DNA from: Actinomycetota bacterium
GTDB lineage: Bacteria; Actinomycetota; CADDZG01; JAHWKV01
Assembly: GCA_030447305.1 (NCBI GenBank)
Contig: JAUJPC010000002.1
Coordinates: 448,927-512,926 of the forward strand
Direction of reading: 5' to 3'
DNA length: 64,000 nt
In this document: in pieces, positions 1 through 8,734 of the stretch
Numbering within the stretch: the first letter of the stretch is position 1
Layout of the letters: the number at the start of each line of letters is the position of its first letter
Translations under genes and position numbers: made by a program
The notes under the pieces: model-generated
Seen by the model: only the letters and a program-made list of their open reading frames with translations
Told to the model about the DNA's origin: nothing
Databases searched by the model: none

Positions 1-897
1 TGGAATGCTCCTGTCACGGAAGCATCTTTCGTCTTTCAGATGGTGCAGTAATCAGAGGACCAGCCACCGTCCCGGCTCCGGTGTACGAGGTTAGGCGTAG
101 AGATGGAAGGATTGAGGTTCGGCGGCTGTTGCGTTCACAGTGGGGAACAAAGAGAACAGACCCAAACCAGCCGTCTCGAGATCAGGAAGGGCCATAGGTG
201 CAAAACACGATCGTCACGCTGCAACGTCCTCCAGGTAGTACTCGTGGAGGACTCCGCCAAGGCGATCCCGCGACGAACCGACGGAATTTCGTACCCCGCC
301 GATCCATGACTCCCTCGGAATCCAAGGGTGACCGAAGACCGAGGCCGCCTGCTCGCAGCCTCTTTGCCGCCTCTGCTATGGTCTCTGAACGGACCCGGGT
401 GGATGAGGTTCTAGGGCTCAGTCCATACCCTGCCCTTAGTAGGGAGAACGTGGTGCGCTCCCTCCTCTAGAGCCTTCTTGGGGTCATTCCCAGTGGCAAC
501 GTAGGCGAGGCAGGTGATTGAAAATCTCCTTTCCCTCTGGCTTCGTTGCTCGCCATCTGAGGGCAGCATTGCGAGGTTGCGACGCCAAGGACGGCGCACA
601 CGTTTAGGACCTCGTAATTCCGACGAGCAGGCCTGGCGGCGTTCGCTGGCGGAGCGCACGCCCACTCCTTTGAGACGTCCAGCCGGCACATTCAAAAGGG
701 GATGCTCGAGTCGGTTCGGACGTCCGAGGTCTTTGCCGGTATGCTGGCGATGCATTTGTGGAACCTGTGGATGCGTTATGCCTGCTCTGCCTACTACTCC
801 CACCCGTGGGCCTGGAATGAGATTGGTTTGGTGGTCCGGCATAGTCGGCTCGCCACAAATGCCACCGATGGGTGCCTCACTCGCACGTGCAACCCCA
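1..897. other. No supportable gene
   Basis: Several overlapping ORFs on both strands cover this stretch (for example 411-911 minus and 514-1227 plus). None has a recognisable domain, a convincing ribosome-binding site or a consistent frame. It may hold a decayed gene, but I cannot name one. The downstream end of the GTP cyclohydrolase gene marks its right border. Confidence 0.5.
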
Positions 898-1605
898 CTA
901 GCCAGAGTCATGGCCGCGGCAGAACGTGAGAAATTCCTCCCTCATCGCAGGCTGGTTTTCATAGGTGCCTCGCCAGAAGGATGTCCAGGTTCGGGACCGC
1001 TCTTCCCGTACCCCTCTCATCTGCGTGCAAAGATGCGTCGCCTCGAGGTGAACCGCAACCCCGTGCGGCTGAAGCAACTCCACCAGCGTGTCGGCAATCT
1101 GCTGCCCCATTCGCTCCTGGACAGTAAATCTGCGGGCGAAAAGGCGGACAAGCCTCGTCAGCTTCGAAATGCCGATGATGTTCTCGTGAGCGACGTATCC
1201 CACATACGCATGCCCGAAGAACGGTAGAGAATGGTGCTCGCAAAGGGCGTAGAAGGAGATCGGACCCTCGACGATCTGGCTTATCGAACAGTCCGGACCG
1301 CCCCGGCACTCGGTGGGGAACGCGGTAAGGAGCTTGGAGTCACCTTCATATCCAACTGTGGAATCAAATAGAGCTTTCAGAAATCGCTCCGGGGTCTTAA
1401 ACGTGCCGGGCGTGTTGAGATTCATCCCCAAGTCCTCGAAGATTTCGGCGACGTACGACTTGTACCGTTCCCACTGCCCAGCCGGAATACGCCGGGGCCA
1501 GGTTTGCTCCCAATGCGACGTTTCTTCGGGATCCTCAAAGAGGGCCGAGGTGACGGGCTCACTTTTGCTAGTGGTGTGGCCGGAAGAGACGAAGCCGTCC
1601 GCCAT
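898..1605 (-). CDS. folE: GTP cyclohydrolase I
   Basis: Converts GTP to 7,8-dihydroneopterin triphosphate, the first step of folate and pterin synthesis, in the cytoplasm. The zinc-site motifs are visible as CEHHSLPFFG and HLCTQMRG, and the fold-typical ISKLTRLVR segment lies between them. The track ORF opens at 1791, but I place the start at 1605 because an AAGGAG box sits a few bases before that ATG and the residues before it do not look like FolE. That gives about 235 residues, normal to slightly long for the family, with a variable N-terminal tail. It stands alone, with no other folate gene beside it. A queuosine or tetrahydrobiopterin role is also possible for a lone FolE. Confidence 0.9.
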   Translation of the reverse strand: MADGFVSSGHTTSKSEPVTSALFEDPEETSHWEQTWPRRIPAGQWERYKSYVAEIFEDLGMNLNTPGTFKTPERFLKALFDSTVGYEGDSKLLTAFPTECRGGPDCSISQIVEGPISFYALCEHHSLPFFGHAYVGYVAHENIIGISKLTRLVRLFARRFTVQERMGQQIADTLVELLQPHGVAVHLEATHLCTQMRGVREERSRTWTSFWRGTYENQPAMREEFLTFCRGHDSG

Positions 1606-2087
1606 GAGTACTCCTTGTTTGGCTCTACTCCGAGGAGCAGAGATCAGTGGGAGGGATAATGTCGTCTGACTTGGTCGATAAACTGGGTGGTCAGTCGCGG
1701 TTTCCACGTTGAAGCCGCAGTCGGACTTTAGTGAACCGCCCAGGGTGCCACGCAACGACCAAGTCCAGCATTCCAGGTCGGCAAGAGCCACGCGTATAGC
1801 AGTGGTGCTGGCCGCGACGCGGTGGGCGTCTCCTCCTAAACCCCAGAACGCTTGGCTTAGATTCTAAGTAACAATTGCTTTGGCATCAACTGAGAATCGA
1901 TAATCGAATAAGGTGTTACAAGAAGTTCAAAGAAGAAGTAGCTTCTATAGTCAAACGAGGTTGACGTTACGACTAACCCTGCCTCTAGCTCGCCAAGAGC
2001 ATTATGAAAGTATCCGGGCAACTCGTCATGAGTAACGCTCTCGGGTTTGTTAAGCAGGCCGATTGCCTGCCGGTTTGACGGAGTATC
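1606..2087. other. Intergenic region upstream of folE
   Basis: No gene seen. The central part (about 1855-1960) is clearly more A+T rich than its surroundings and probably holds the folE promoter on the minus strand, but I could not fix -35 and -10 boxes. Confidence 0.4.
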
Positions 2088-2834
2088 TTAGTCGGACCCC
2101 TTCGCCGACTGTCGCTTCGGTCCGACACTGCGTCTTTGCGGCGCCCGTAAACTCACACAGCACTGCCCGGGAAGGCGCTTCAGGTCGACCGTTACGGTTT
2201 CGTTACCGAGGCCGCGAACCATCCCCTCGATAAACGCCTGATTCATCGGACATATGAGATCGGGCGCGTAGGAAGAAAGGGCGTGAAAGGGACAGTTTCG
2301 AAGAGCGATCTGTTCGAGAGGACCTTGATGGGGCTCATAGCCGTACCGTTCTAAGACCTCCTTGGCGAGTGTGAGTGTGCGTTCCGTTCCCGGCCGACCG
2401 AGCCTTTTTGCTTCCCGGAGTTCCCGTCCAAGGCTAAATCCCGCCTTCCTCGCAACCCGCTGAGCGTGCTCGTGGCCCGATGAAGCTGCTTGGCCCCTTA
2501 CCGTGTCAACCAGAAGAGCACCGGCAAGGTCGTAGCGACGCTCCGGAATCGAAACCTCGATCTTCACGTCGGCTGGCTCATACACCTTCGCTGGCCGTCC
2601 TGCACCGGGTCCGGAACGACCCGGTGGCCGCGCGTAGTGGAACTTGAGGAGTCCTTTCTCGCTGAGCTTGTCTAGATGGAACGCTGCGAGCTTTCGGGAA
2701 AGCCCGAGCTCCCTGGCGACGTCCTCACGGGAAACCGGGCGGCCTTGACGGCGAATGAAAGCGTACATCCGTCGCCGATTCTCGTCCTCCAACGCTGCGA
2801 GGCTAGGCGCAGCTTGCGTCAAGCGTTCGTACAT
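2088..2834 (-). CDS. HTH transcriptional regulator with C-terminal Cys cluster
   Basis: A 248-residue DNA-binding regulator. Residues about 20-70 form a winged helix-turn-helix of the ArsR/DeoR type (SREDVARELGLSRKLAAFHL then a wing rich in Gly/Pro/Arg). The C-terminal half carries Cys and His in the pattern NCPFH, LICPMN and GQCCVS, which resembles the metal or Fe-S sensing half of SufR-like regulators. I infer that it senses a metal, an Fe-S cluster or redox state. It is transcribed away from the ubiquitin-like gene at 3126, so the 290-bp gap between them is probably a shared control region. Its target genes are not evident. Confidence 0.75.
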   Translation of the reverse strand: MYERLTQAAPSLAALEDENRRRMYAFIRRQGRPVSREDVARELGLSRKLAAFHLDKLSEKGLLKFHYARPPGRSGPGAGRPAKVYEPADVKIEVSIPERRYDLAGALLVDTVRGQAASSGHEHAQRVARKAGFSLGRELREAKRLGRPGTERTLTLAKEVLERYGYEPHQGPLEQIALRNCPFHALSSYAPDLICPMNQAFIEGMVRGLGNETVTVDLKRLPGQCCVSLRAPQRRSVGPKRQSAKGSD

Positions 2835-3125
2835 GGCTTACTCGTACGGTTCCCCGACATCCTTCGATCACACTCACTCCAGTCAACGCCCCGGCTGGCG
2901 GTCGATGCCAAAACCTGCCACCGCCCATCCACGACGAGTTGCGACGGACGTGGAAACTTGGCTACGATTCCTATAGCTAACGGATGTTGGTGGTAGATGT
3001 AGAGACATCCGAGCATCTTCCGACAAAAGAGTCTTCCCAATTCCGACACGAACTGGAAGTGCGATTGAATAATGCCCCACCGGTTGGGCTGAAAAAGGCG
3101 ACGGGAGCTAGGAGGAGGAAAGCGC

Positions 3126-3368
3126 ATGAATCACGCGTCGGAAAAGTACGAGGTCAACCTCGAGGGGAGGATCCATCCCTGGAGCAAGAGCAAGATCTCA
3201 GTTCCGGAGATCAGGGAGCTTGGTAGTTTTCCAGCCGGCAGCCCCGTCGTGGCCGTCGATCTGACGGATAACAGCGAGAAGCCTCTCGCCGAAGATTCCG
3301 TCCACGATGTGGTAGCCCTCGAGGAAGGCAAGCCTCTAGTCAAGCGAACGAGCTTCAAGCGCGGCTGA
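3126..3368 (+). CDS. Small ubiquitin-like (multiubiquitin-domain-like) protein
   Basis: An 80-residue acidic protein that resembles single-domain bacterial multiubiquitin proteins. The features I use are a KYEVNLEGRIHPW-type opening strand, a helix around VPEIRELGSFPAG, a VVAVDLTDNSEKPLAEDSVH middle, and a final VKRTSFKRG. The start is well supported by the strong box AGGAGGAGG eight bases before the ATG. Such proteins normally sit beside E1-, E2- and JAB-peptidase-like genes. None is present here, and the next gene is a broken transaldolase. It ends in Lys-Arg-Gly, a single terminal Gly rather than GG. The family call rests on pattern memory, not a search. Confidence 0.55.
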   Translation: MNHASEKYEVNLEGRIHPWSKSKISVPEIRELGSFPAGSPVVAVDLTDNSEKPLAEDSVHDVVALEEGKPLVKRTSFKRG

Positions 3369-3450
3369 GCCGGGGTCAGATGGTTGCCATCGGGCTCGCA
3401 TCCGGATCGCGCCCGTGGGAAGAGCTGTCAAACTCGCTGAAAAAAGTTCG

Positions 3451-4320
3451 TTAAGTGGGCGAAGCGCCTATCGGGAGGGCGGAGGTCTGGAGCTCGACCG
3501 ACCGCGCCTCGATGCAGTCGAGCAGTTCACGGTAGGACTGGCAAAATGACTCCACGCCCTCCCGCTCCAACTCTGAAGTGACCCTGGGGAGGTCGATATC
3601 GGCGCTCGGTAGATCGTTCAGAACCCGCTGCGCACCCCCAGGTTTGGCGTCTAGGGTGGGGCGGACCTGGCCATGATCGGAAAAAGCTACCAGCGTCTTT
3701 TCGGGCATGGTGTTGATGACGTCGGAGCCTATCAGCTGCTCGACGTAGAGCAGCTCGGAGTGAGCCGGATTCTTTGTGCCCGTGCTGGCCCACAGCGGCC
3801 CGCTGCGACCTCGCCCCGGCGGCCGCCAGCATCTCCCAGCGGGGCTCCGAGAACCGGGAGAGGTATCGTTGGTAGGCAACCTGCGCGTTGGAGACGGCCA
3901 CCCGGCCGCGCAGGGGGGAATCAGCCGGCAGCAGTGGGTCAACCTTGGCGTCGACCCGGGAGACGAAGAATGAGGCCACTGAGGTGATGGGCCCAATTGC
4001 CTCACCAGCGTTCCGGCGCCGCTCGAGTCCGCTGAGTACGCCTCCATCACTTGCTCGTGGCGCTCGATCGAGAAAAGTACCGCGACGTTGACGTTAACTC
4101 CCAGAGCGGTCAGCTCCCCGATGGCGCTAATCTCGGCGTCGGTGGCCGGCACCTTGATCATCACGTTGAGGCGGTCCAGACGGCGCCACAGGTCGAGGGC
4201 CTGTGTGACGGTGGCCGTGGCGTCGTCCGCCAGGTCGGGAGTGCACTCAAACGACACGAACCCGTCGCGCGCTGCTGTCCTGTCGTACTCGTCGCGGAGC
4301 AGGTCGGCTGCCCGGCTCAC
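3451..4320 (-). pseudogene. tal: Transaldolase, N-terminally truncated and frameshifted
   Basis: Transaldolase of the pentose phosphate pathway, moving dihydroxyacetone units through a Schiff-base Lys. That Lys is visible in LNVMIKVPATDAE. The gene begins abruptly at 4320 inside the protein, so roughly the first 90 residues are missing. The frame then leaves at about 4010 (the alternative frame reads ASFFVSRVDAKVDPLLPADS) and returns at about 3810 (GTKNPAHSELLYVEQLIGSD). The two shifts compensate, so the C-terminal third is intact. It cannot make a working enzyme as it stands. Its 5' end touches the truncated PQQ dehydrogenase, as if one deletion removed both starts. Confidence 0.85.
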
Positions 4321-4321
4321 G

Positions 4322-5092
4322 TCATTGCGATGGCATTACCAGTGGACCCCGCATGACCTTTGGGACTTCGACGGCAACAACGAGAACATTCTGTTTGACC
4401 GGGATGGGCGGAAGCTACTGGTCCACTTCGACAAGAACGGCCTCCTTTTCATCTTGGATCGAACCAACGGACAACTCGTCCGCGCGGCGCCGTTCGTCGA
4501 TCGCCTGGACTGGGGAGAGATTGACCCCACTACCGGGAAAGTAACCGTCAAGAACACCCCGACGAGGGAAGGTGCCGACATTTGTCCGTGACCAGCCGGC
4601 GGGAAGGAGTGGACCCACGCCGCCTACAGCCCAAAGACTGGGCTTTTGTATGCCCCAATCATCGAAACCTGTGCCAACTTCAAGGTTCTTCCAGTTGAAT
4701 TTAAGGAGGGGCTTCCCTACTACGGCGGCGAAGCCACCACGCACATGGATCACTGGGGAGCGGTCAGAGCCTTCGATCCCTCCACCGGCAAAGAGGCCTG
4801 GGAGTGGAGAAACGACAAGCCGATGGTGGCATCGGTACTGGCGACCGGCGGCGACCTGGTGTTCGCCGGCGAGCCGACGGGGGAGTTCAACGCCTATGAC
4901 GCCCATACCGGTGCCCTGCTGTGGCAGCACCAAACCGGGAGCGGCCACCACAGCAACCCGGTGAGCTACAGCATCAACGGGAAGCAGTACATAGCAGTGC
5001 CGGTGGGCTGGGGTGGCTGGGTCAAGGGATTCGCACCGGGGACCCTCGGTGTACCCCGAGGAGATGCTCTGGTTGTTTACTCTTTGTCATAG
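4322..5092 (+). pseudogene. PQQ-dependent dehydrogenase, C-terminal part with in-frame stop
   Basis: C-terminal portion of a beta-propeller quinoprotein alcohol dehydrogenase, normally a periplasmic enzyme of about 550-600 residues. Propeller segments such as HYQWTPHDLWDFDG, GGEATTHMDHWGAVRAFDP and HQTGSGHHSNPVSYSINGK are clear. The first half is absent. A TGA at 4589-4591 interrupts the frame, and translation continues in the same frame on both sides (ADICP, stop, PAGGKEWTHAAYSPKTG). A G-to-T change in a Gly codon GGA would explain it. The last residues run to a normal stop. This is a remnant, not a functional gene. Confidence 0.85.
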
Positions 5093-5260
5093 ACGAAGAG
5101 GACCGACTGGTGCCTGAACTGATGACAACCTTTTGTTCAGGAAAAGCACAGCTTTACCTGCGTTAGAGCGATCCCTCATCGCCAGTAAGCAGGGTTCTAA
5201 AGGGAACCATACTCTTTATCCCATGATCGAAGCTAAGGGTTAGCGTTGAAGGGAGCTGCA

Positions 5261-5752
5261 ATGAGCGTCACAGATGAGCTGCTTAAGAACAATGAGGCCT
5301 ATGGCGCATCGTTCACGAAGGGTGATCTGCCCCTTCCTCCAGCAAAGCATGTGGCTGTCCTGGCTTGCATGGACGCTCGGCTAGATATACATAAGATATT
5401 GGGGCTGGAGGAAGGCGAGGCTCACGTCATTCGTAACGCCGGAGGGGTGGCAAGTGATGATGCGATCCGCTCCCTCGTAATCTCTCAGCGATTACTGGGC
5501 ACCGAGGAAATCATCCTCATCCATCACAGGGATTGCGGCATGCTAACCTTCACCGACGATCAGGTGAAGAGGCAAATCCAGGATGACGTAGGGATCCGAC
5601 CTCCCTTTGCGCTGGAAGCTTTTGCCGACCTAGATGAGGACGTACGTCAGTCGATCGCTCGCATTAAGGCTAGTCCCTTCGTCCCCAAGAAGGACAATGT
5701 CCGGGGCTTCGTCTACGACGTAAAGACGGGGCGGCTGAACGAAGTGAGGTGA
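5261..5752 (+). CDS. Beta-class carbonic anhydrase
   Basis: Interconverts CO2 and bicarbonate with a zinc ion. The zinc ligands and catalytic pair are visible as ACMDARLD (Cys, Asp-Arg) and HHRDCGM (His, Cys). The size of 163 residues fits the short actinobacterial beta-class enzymes (the Rv1284-like type). The track ORF opens at a TTG at 5246. I prefer the ATG at 5261 because GAAGGGA lies six bases upstream and the family begins with a sequence like MSVTDELL. It stands alone, with unrelated flanking genes. The enzyme is probably cytoplasmic, as no signal peptide is seen. Confidence 0.93.
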   Translation: MSVTDELLKNNEAYGASFTKGDLPLPPAKHVAVLACMDARLDIHKILGLEEGEAHVIRNAGGVASDDAIRSLVISQRLLGTEEIILIHHRDCGMLTFTDDQVKRQIQDDVGIRPPFALEAFADLDEDVRQSIARIKASPFVPKKDNVRGFVYDVKTGRLNEVR

Positions 5753-5940
5753 AAGTCATCACGTAAAGCGCTCATCCGTTCGACGCGGGCCACATCCACC
5801 GCACCATAAAGCTCCAAGGATATCGGGACGCGTTTACCCGGTCCGGTCCCCCGATTGGCCCTCGGGCTACGCCATTTCTTTATCCTGTGCGCCGCCGACT
5901 TAGCCGCTCCGCTACCCAGCGGTCGCCTGTGCATTGTAAT

Positions 5941-6990
5941 TTAAGGCTTGCTGCCAACTCCTGTGGCAATCTCCCGGCTCCGCAGTAAGCCTCCCGCCTT
6001 AGACGCCAGCGGGGGAGTATCCATTCCGGCAGCTTCCCTAAGCCCCTCAAGGAACTCTTCGATGGCATGAGTCGCGCTGTGCCGAGGAGACCAACCCAGA
6101 TCCGTGCGAGCCCGGGTGGTGTCCATGGTGGGAAGGGCGCCCACCAGGTCAAGGAGGTATGGGGAGGCGGGGACGAGCCGCAGGCGCCACGCAGCTGCCG
6201 TTCCTGCCCGCAGGGCCAGACCCGGCAGCTTGACCAATCGAGCTTTAAGGATCTCAGCCAACTGCTGTGGATCGATTACCGGATCGGCGGCGACGTTGAA
6301 GGCTCCCCGTACCGGTCGCAGAAGCGCCAGGCGGTAAGCCTGGCCGGCGTCCGAGGAGTGAAGCGCCTGAAAATGAAAATAGGGAAGATTGGGCAGGATC
6401 GGAATGAGCTGATCGCGAACAAGCGGGTTGGGAATGAGGGGACCTGCGAACAGACGTCGCTGCTGCGACGCCGACTCACGTTTGAAGATGAAGCCCGGGC
6501 GCAGGCGGACCACTCGGATGCCGGTTTGGTCCCTTTCGAAAGTGTCGAGCACCCGCTCTACGTAGGCCTTTTCCCTTCCATATGCGGCTGTTGGAAGGCT
6601 GTGAGTGGGCCAGCTTTCATCAACGGCTCGATCCTTGGGACCCGGTGAGTAGGCACCGACCGACGAAGCGTAGACGAGTACCGGAACGCCCGCCTCCGCT
6701 GTCGCTTGGAACACCCTGATCGATCCTTCGACGTTGTTTCGCCAAGTGATAAGGGGGCTGTGCGTGGGCTGGAAGAGCCACGCCAGATGAACTACCGTGT
6801 CAGCGCCCTTGAAGTGGGGGACCAAGTCATCACTCGTGATGTCCGCCTGCACCCAGCTGGTCTTCGGAGGGCTCCAGTTCGGCCTCCGTCGAGCCAATCC
6901 CAACACTGAGGTGACCTTATCGTCCTCTGCAAGGGCGTCTATTAGGCTGGTGCCGACGTTGCCGGTTGCGCCCACGACGACGATACGCAT
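5941..6990 (-). CDS. NAD-dependent epimerase/dehydratase (extended SDR)
   Basis: A 349-residue extended short-chain dehydrogenase. The Rossmann motif is VVGATGNVGTSL at the N-terminus, the conserved Asp of the second strand follows in WVQADITSDD, and the active site reads YASSVGAYSPG with YGREKAYVE supplying the catalytic Tyr and Lys. Members act on nucleotide sugars or on steroid-like and isoprenoid alcohols. The sequence alone does not tell which. It has no operon partner: about 190 bases without a gene separate it from the carbonic anhydrase, and the next gene on the other side is divergent. Confidence 0.85.
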   Translation of the reverse strand: MRIVVVGATGNVGTSLIDALAEDDKVTSVLGLARRRPNWSPPKTSWVQADITSDDLVPHFKGADTVVHLAWLFQPTHSPLITWRNNVEGSIRVFQATAEAGVPVLVYASSVGAYSPGPKDRAVDESWPTHSLPTAAYGREKAYVERVLDTFERDQTGIRVVRLRPGFIFKRESASQQRRLFAGPLIPNPLVRDQLIPILPNLPYFHFQALHSSDAGQAYRLALLRPVRGAFNVAADPVIDPQQLAEILKARLVKLPGLALRAGTAAAWRLRLVPASPYLLDLVGALPTMDTTRARTDLGWSPRHSATHAIEEFLEGLREAAGMDTPPLASKAGGLLRSREIATGVGSKP

Positions 6991-7487
6991 TGCGACCTAG
7001 TTAAGACAGCCGGTCTTCAACTTGGAAACGTTCATATCTTGAGCTCCCCCATGTACATCCGGCCAGCCGTGCTATCGATGCTACCCGCGTTTCCAAAGTC
7101 CAATCGGACCCGGAAGACCTCCGAGATTAGATACGGGCGGCTCGAATCTACAGGGTCAGCTAACGTAGCGGTTTGGCCGTCTCCCAAGGCCGTGACAGAA
7201 GAGTGAATTAAGCTACGAACGCCTTGCTCAAGGAGCCCGCATCATCTGAAAACGACTGTCCCCTTACCGGGGGATTCCCCCAGGTTAGACCCACGGCCCG
7301 TGTGTGCCCACACATTTCTACTTTAAAAAGCGACACTCTTGCCGATCTCTACTTCGAGCGTTTTCATCTGGCTGGACCGATGAGATGGCTAACCTCACCG
7401 ATAAGACGACCTGGCCGTGAGGCGAGCGAGCAATCTCTCCGGACCTGGCAAACAGTGTCCGGACGACCGAAGCGAAGGAGAAGGTTC
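6991..7487. other. Long leader region upstream of the Asp/Ser-repeat gene
   Basis: No gene is supported here. An imperfect palindrome lies at about 7267-7284 (ACCGGGGGATTCCCCCAGGT). It could be a hairpin or an operator in the leader of the repeat-protein gene. The track ORF extends back to 7224, but that part shows no domain. Confidence 0.35.
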
Positions 7488-8117
7488 ATGTTTGAGTCAT
7501 TATTCGCCACCCTGGCGGCGAAGATTGCTGCCGGCACTATGGCCGCCGTAATGGCTGTCACCTCAGGGCTTGCTGCCGGTGGTCATCTGCCCGACGAAAT
7601 GCAGACTGCCATCTCCCGTGCGCTAAACGAGATTGGTTTCGACATTCCTGGCGGCGACACCTCGGAAGGTGCCGAGGATACCGACGACTCGGATGACCCG
7701 GCAGATGTCGAGGACTCTGACGACGACTCGGACGACCCGGCAGATGTCGAGGACTCTGACGACGACTCGGACGACCCGGCAGATGACGAGGACTCTGACG
7801 ACGACTCGGATGACCCGGCAGATGACGAGGACTCTGACGACGACTCGGACGACCCGGCAGATGTCGAGGACTCTGACGACGACTCGGATGACCCGGACTC
7901 TGACGACGACTCGGATGACCCGGACTCTGACGACGACTCGGATGACCCGGCAGATGTCGAGGACTCTGACGACGACTCGGATGACCCCGCGGATGTCGAA
8001 GACTCGCAGGACGACGCAGATCACGACGACTCGGTTGACGACGAAGATGTCCGCGACTCCGACGACGACGAGCATGCAGAGGTTGCTGACTCTAACGATG
8101 ACTCGGAAGAGGACTAA
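7488..8117 (+). CDS. Asp/Ser-rich repeat protein with hydrophobic N-terminus
   Basis: A 209-residue protein. The start at 7488 has AAGGAG seven bases upstream. Residues 1-35 are a hydrophobic, Ala-rich segment (KIAAGTMAAVMAVTSGLAAG) that could be a membrane anchor or signal. The short LPDEMQTAISRALNEIGFDI region follows, a motif I associate with small actinobacterial exported proteins. From about residue 60 the protein is an extremely acidic repeat of the type DDSDDPADVEDSD. Such Asp/Ser tracts are flexible and may bind calcium or form a charged surface stalk; that is inference. The repeats are also nearly perfect at DNA level, so copy number is likely to vary between strains. Confidence 0.65.
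   Translation: MFESLFATLAAKIAAGTMAAVMAVTSGLAAGGHLPDEMQTAISRALNEIGFDIPGGDTSEGAEDTDDSDDPADVEDSDDDSDDPADVEDSDDDSDDPADDEDSDDDSDDPADDEDSDDDSDDPADVEDSDDDSDDPDSDDDSDDPDSDDDSDDPADVEDSDDDSDDPADVEDSQDDADHDDSVDDEDVRDSDDDEHAEVADSNDDSEED
7693..7990 (+). repeat. 36-bp tandem repeats encoding Asp/Ser tract
   Basis: A direct repeat with a unit of about 36 bases (starting GACCCGGCAGATGTCGAGGA) runs through the repeat-protein gene, with a shorter 24-base variant in the middle. The length is a multiple of three, so the frame is kept. The mirror strand shows a long ORF (7623-8174) only because of this repeat. Confidence 0.85.
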
Positions 8118-8449
8118 CAGACTCGGTAATCGAACCACGACTAGTGGTTGCTTGCGCATTGAACACCAAGCCACGCCTTACGGTCGAGAAGGGTGGCCGC
8201 TGACCCGCCACATGTCTCCTGCCCGGCGGCGGCCTAAGTACTGCAACCAAGGGCGGAGACGTTGGGTTCTTTTTCGAACGTCCCCACTTTCACTTATACG
8301 AGCGTGTAACGCACGCCTCTAGAACTCCAGGTCATCTCCACACGCGTATGGTGTGGTCCGGCTGCCTCACAGTGACGGGATCCCTAAAAGTGGTCCACCG
8401 CATGTGAGAGTCCAATCGCCCACAATGTTGGGCAGAGAGGACGGACCAC

Positions 8450-8718
8450 GTGAAACGACACCGCCACACCCCCGAGCAGGTGATCAGAAAGCTGCGAGAG
8501 GGCGAGAAGATCCTCAACGAAAGCAAGGACCTCACCCAGGTGCTGCGCCATCTCGAGATCTCCGAGGCGACCTGGAACCGCTGGCGCAATCAGTACGGCG
8601 GGATGAAGGCCGAGGAGGTCAAGCGGCTCAAGGAGCTGGAGAAGGAGAACTCCCTGGCTGAAAAAGATCGTGGCCGACCAAGCTCTGGACATCGACATGC
8701 TCAAGGAGCTGGCGGAGG
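8450..8718 (+). pseudogene. IS3-family transposase OrfA, interrupted
   Basis: The N-terminal helix-turn-helix protein of a two-frame IS3-type transposase. It opens KRHRHTPEQVIRKLREGEK, has the HTH at LEISEATWNRWRNQYGG, and then a coiled, Lys/Glu-rich helix. The frame is damaged at about 8650 (the second copy at 59.6 kb reads NTRLKKIVADQ there). The gene ends where the IS110-family element begins. Confidence 0.85.
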
Positions 8719-8734
8719 ATGCTCCTATTGATTG

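Noticed and set aside
514-1227. 237-aa plus-strand ORF overlapping the 3' end of folE
   Set aside because: No domain, and it runs antisense into a well-supported gene.
7693-7990. CRISPR-like repeat array
   Set aside because: The repeats are contiguous without unique spacers and encode a protein repeat. The same holds for 63431-63530.
7623-8174. Long minus-strand ORF (183 aa) opposite the Asp/Ser-repeat gene
   Set aside because: It exists only because the 36-bp repeat is open in several frames; the Val/Arg repeat has no domain and no start signal.
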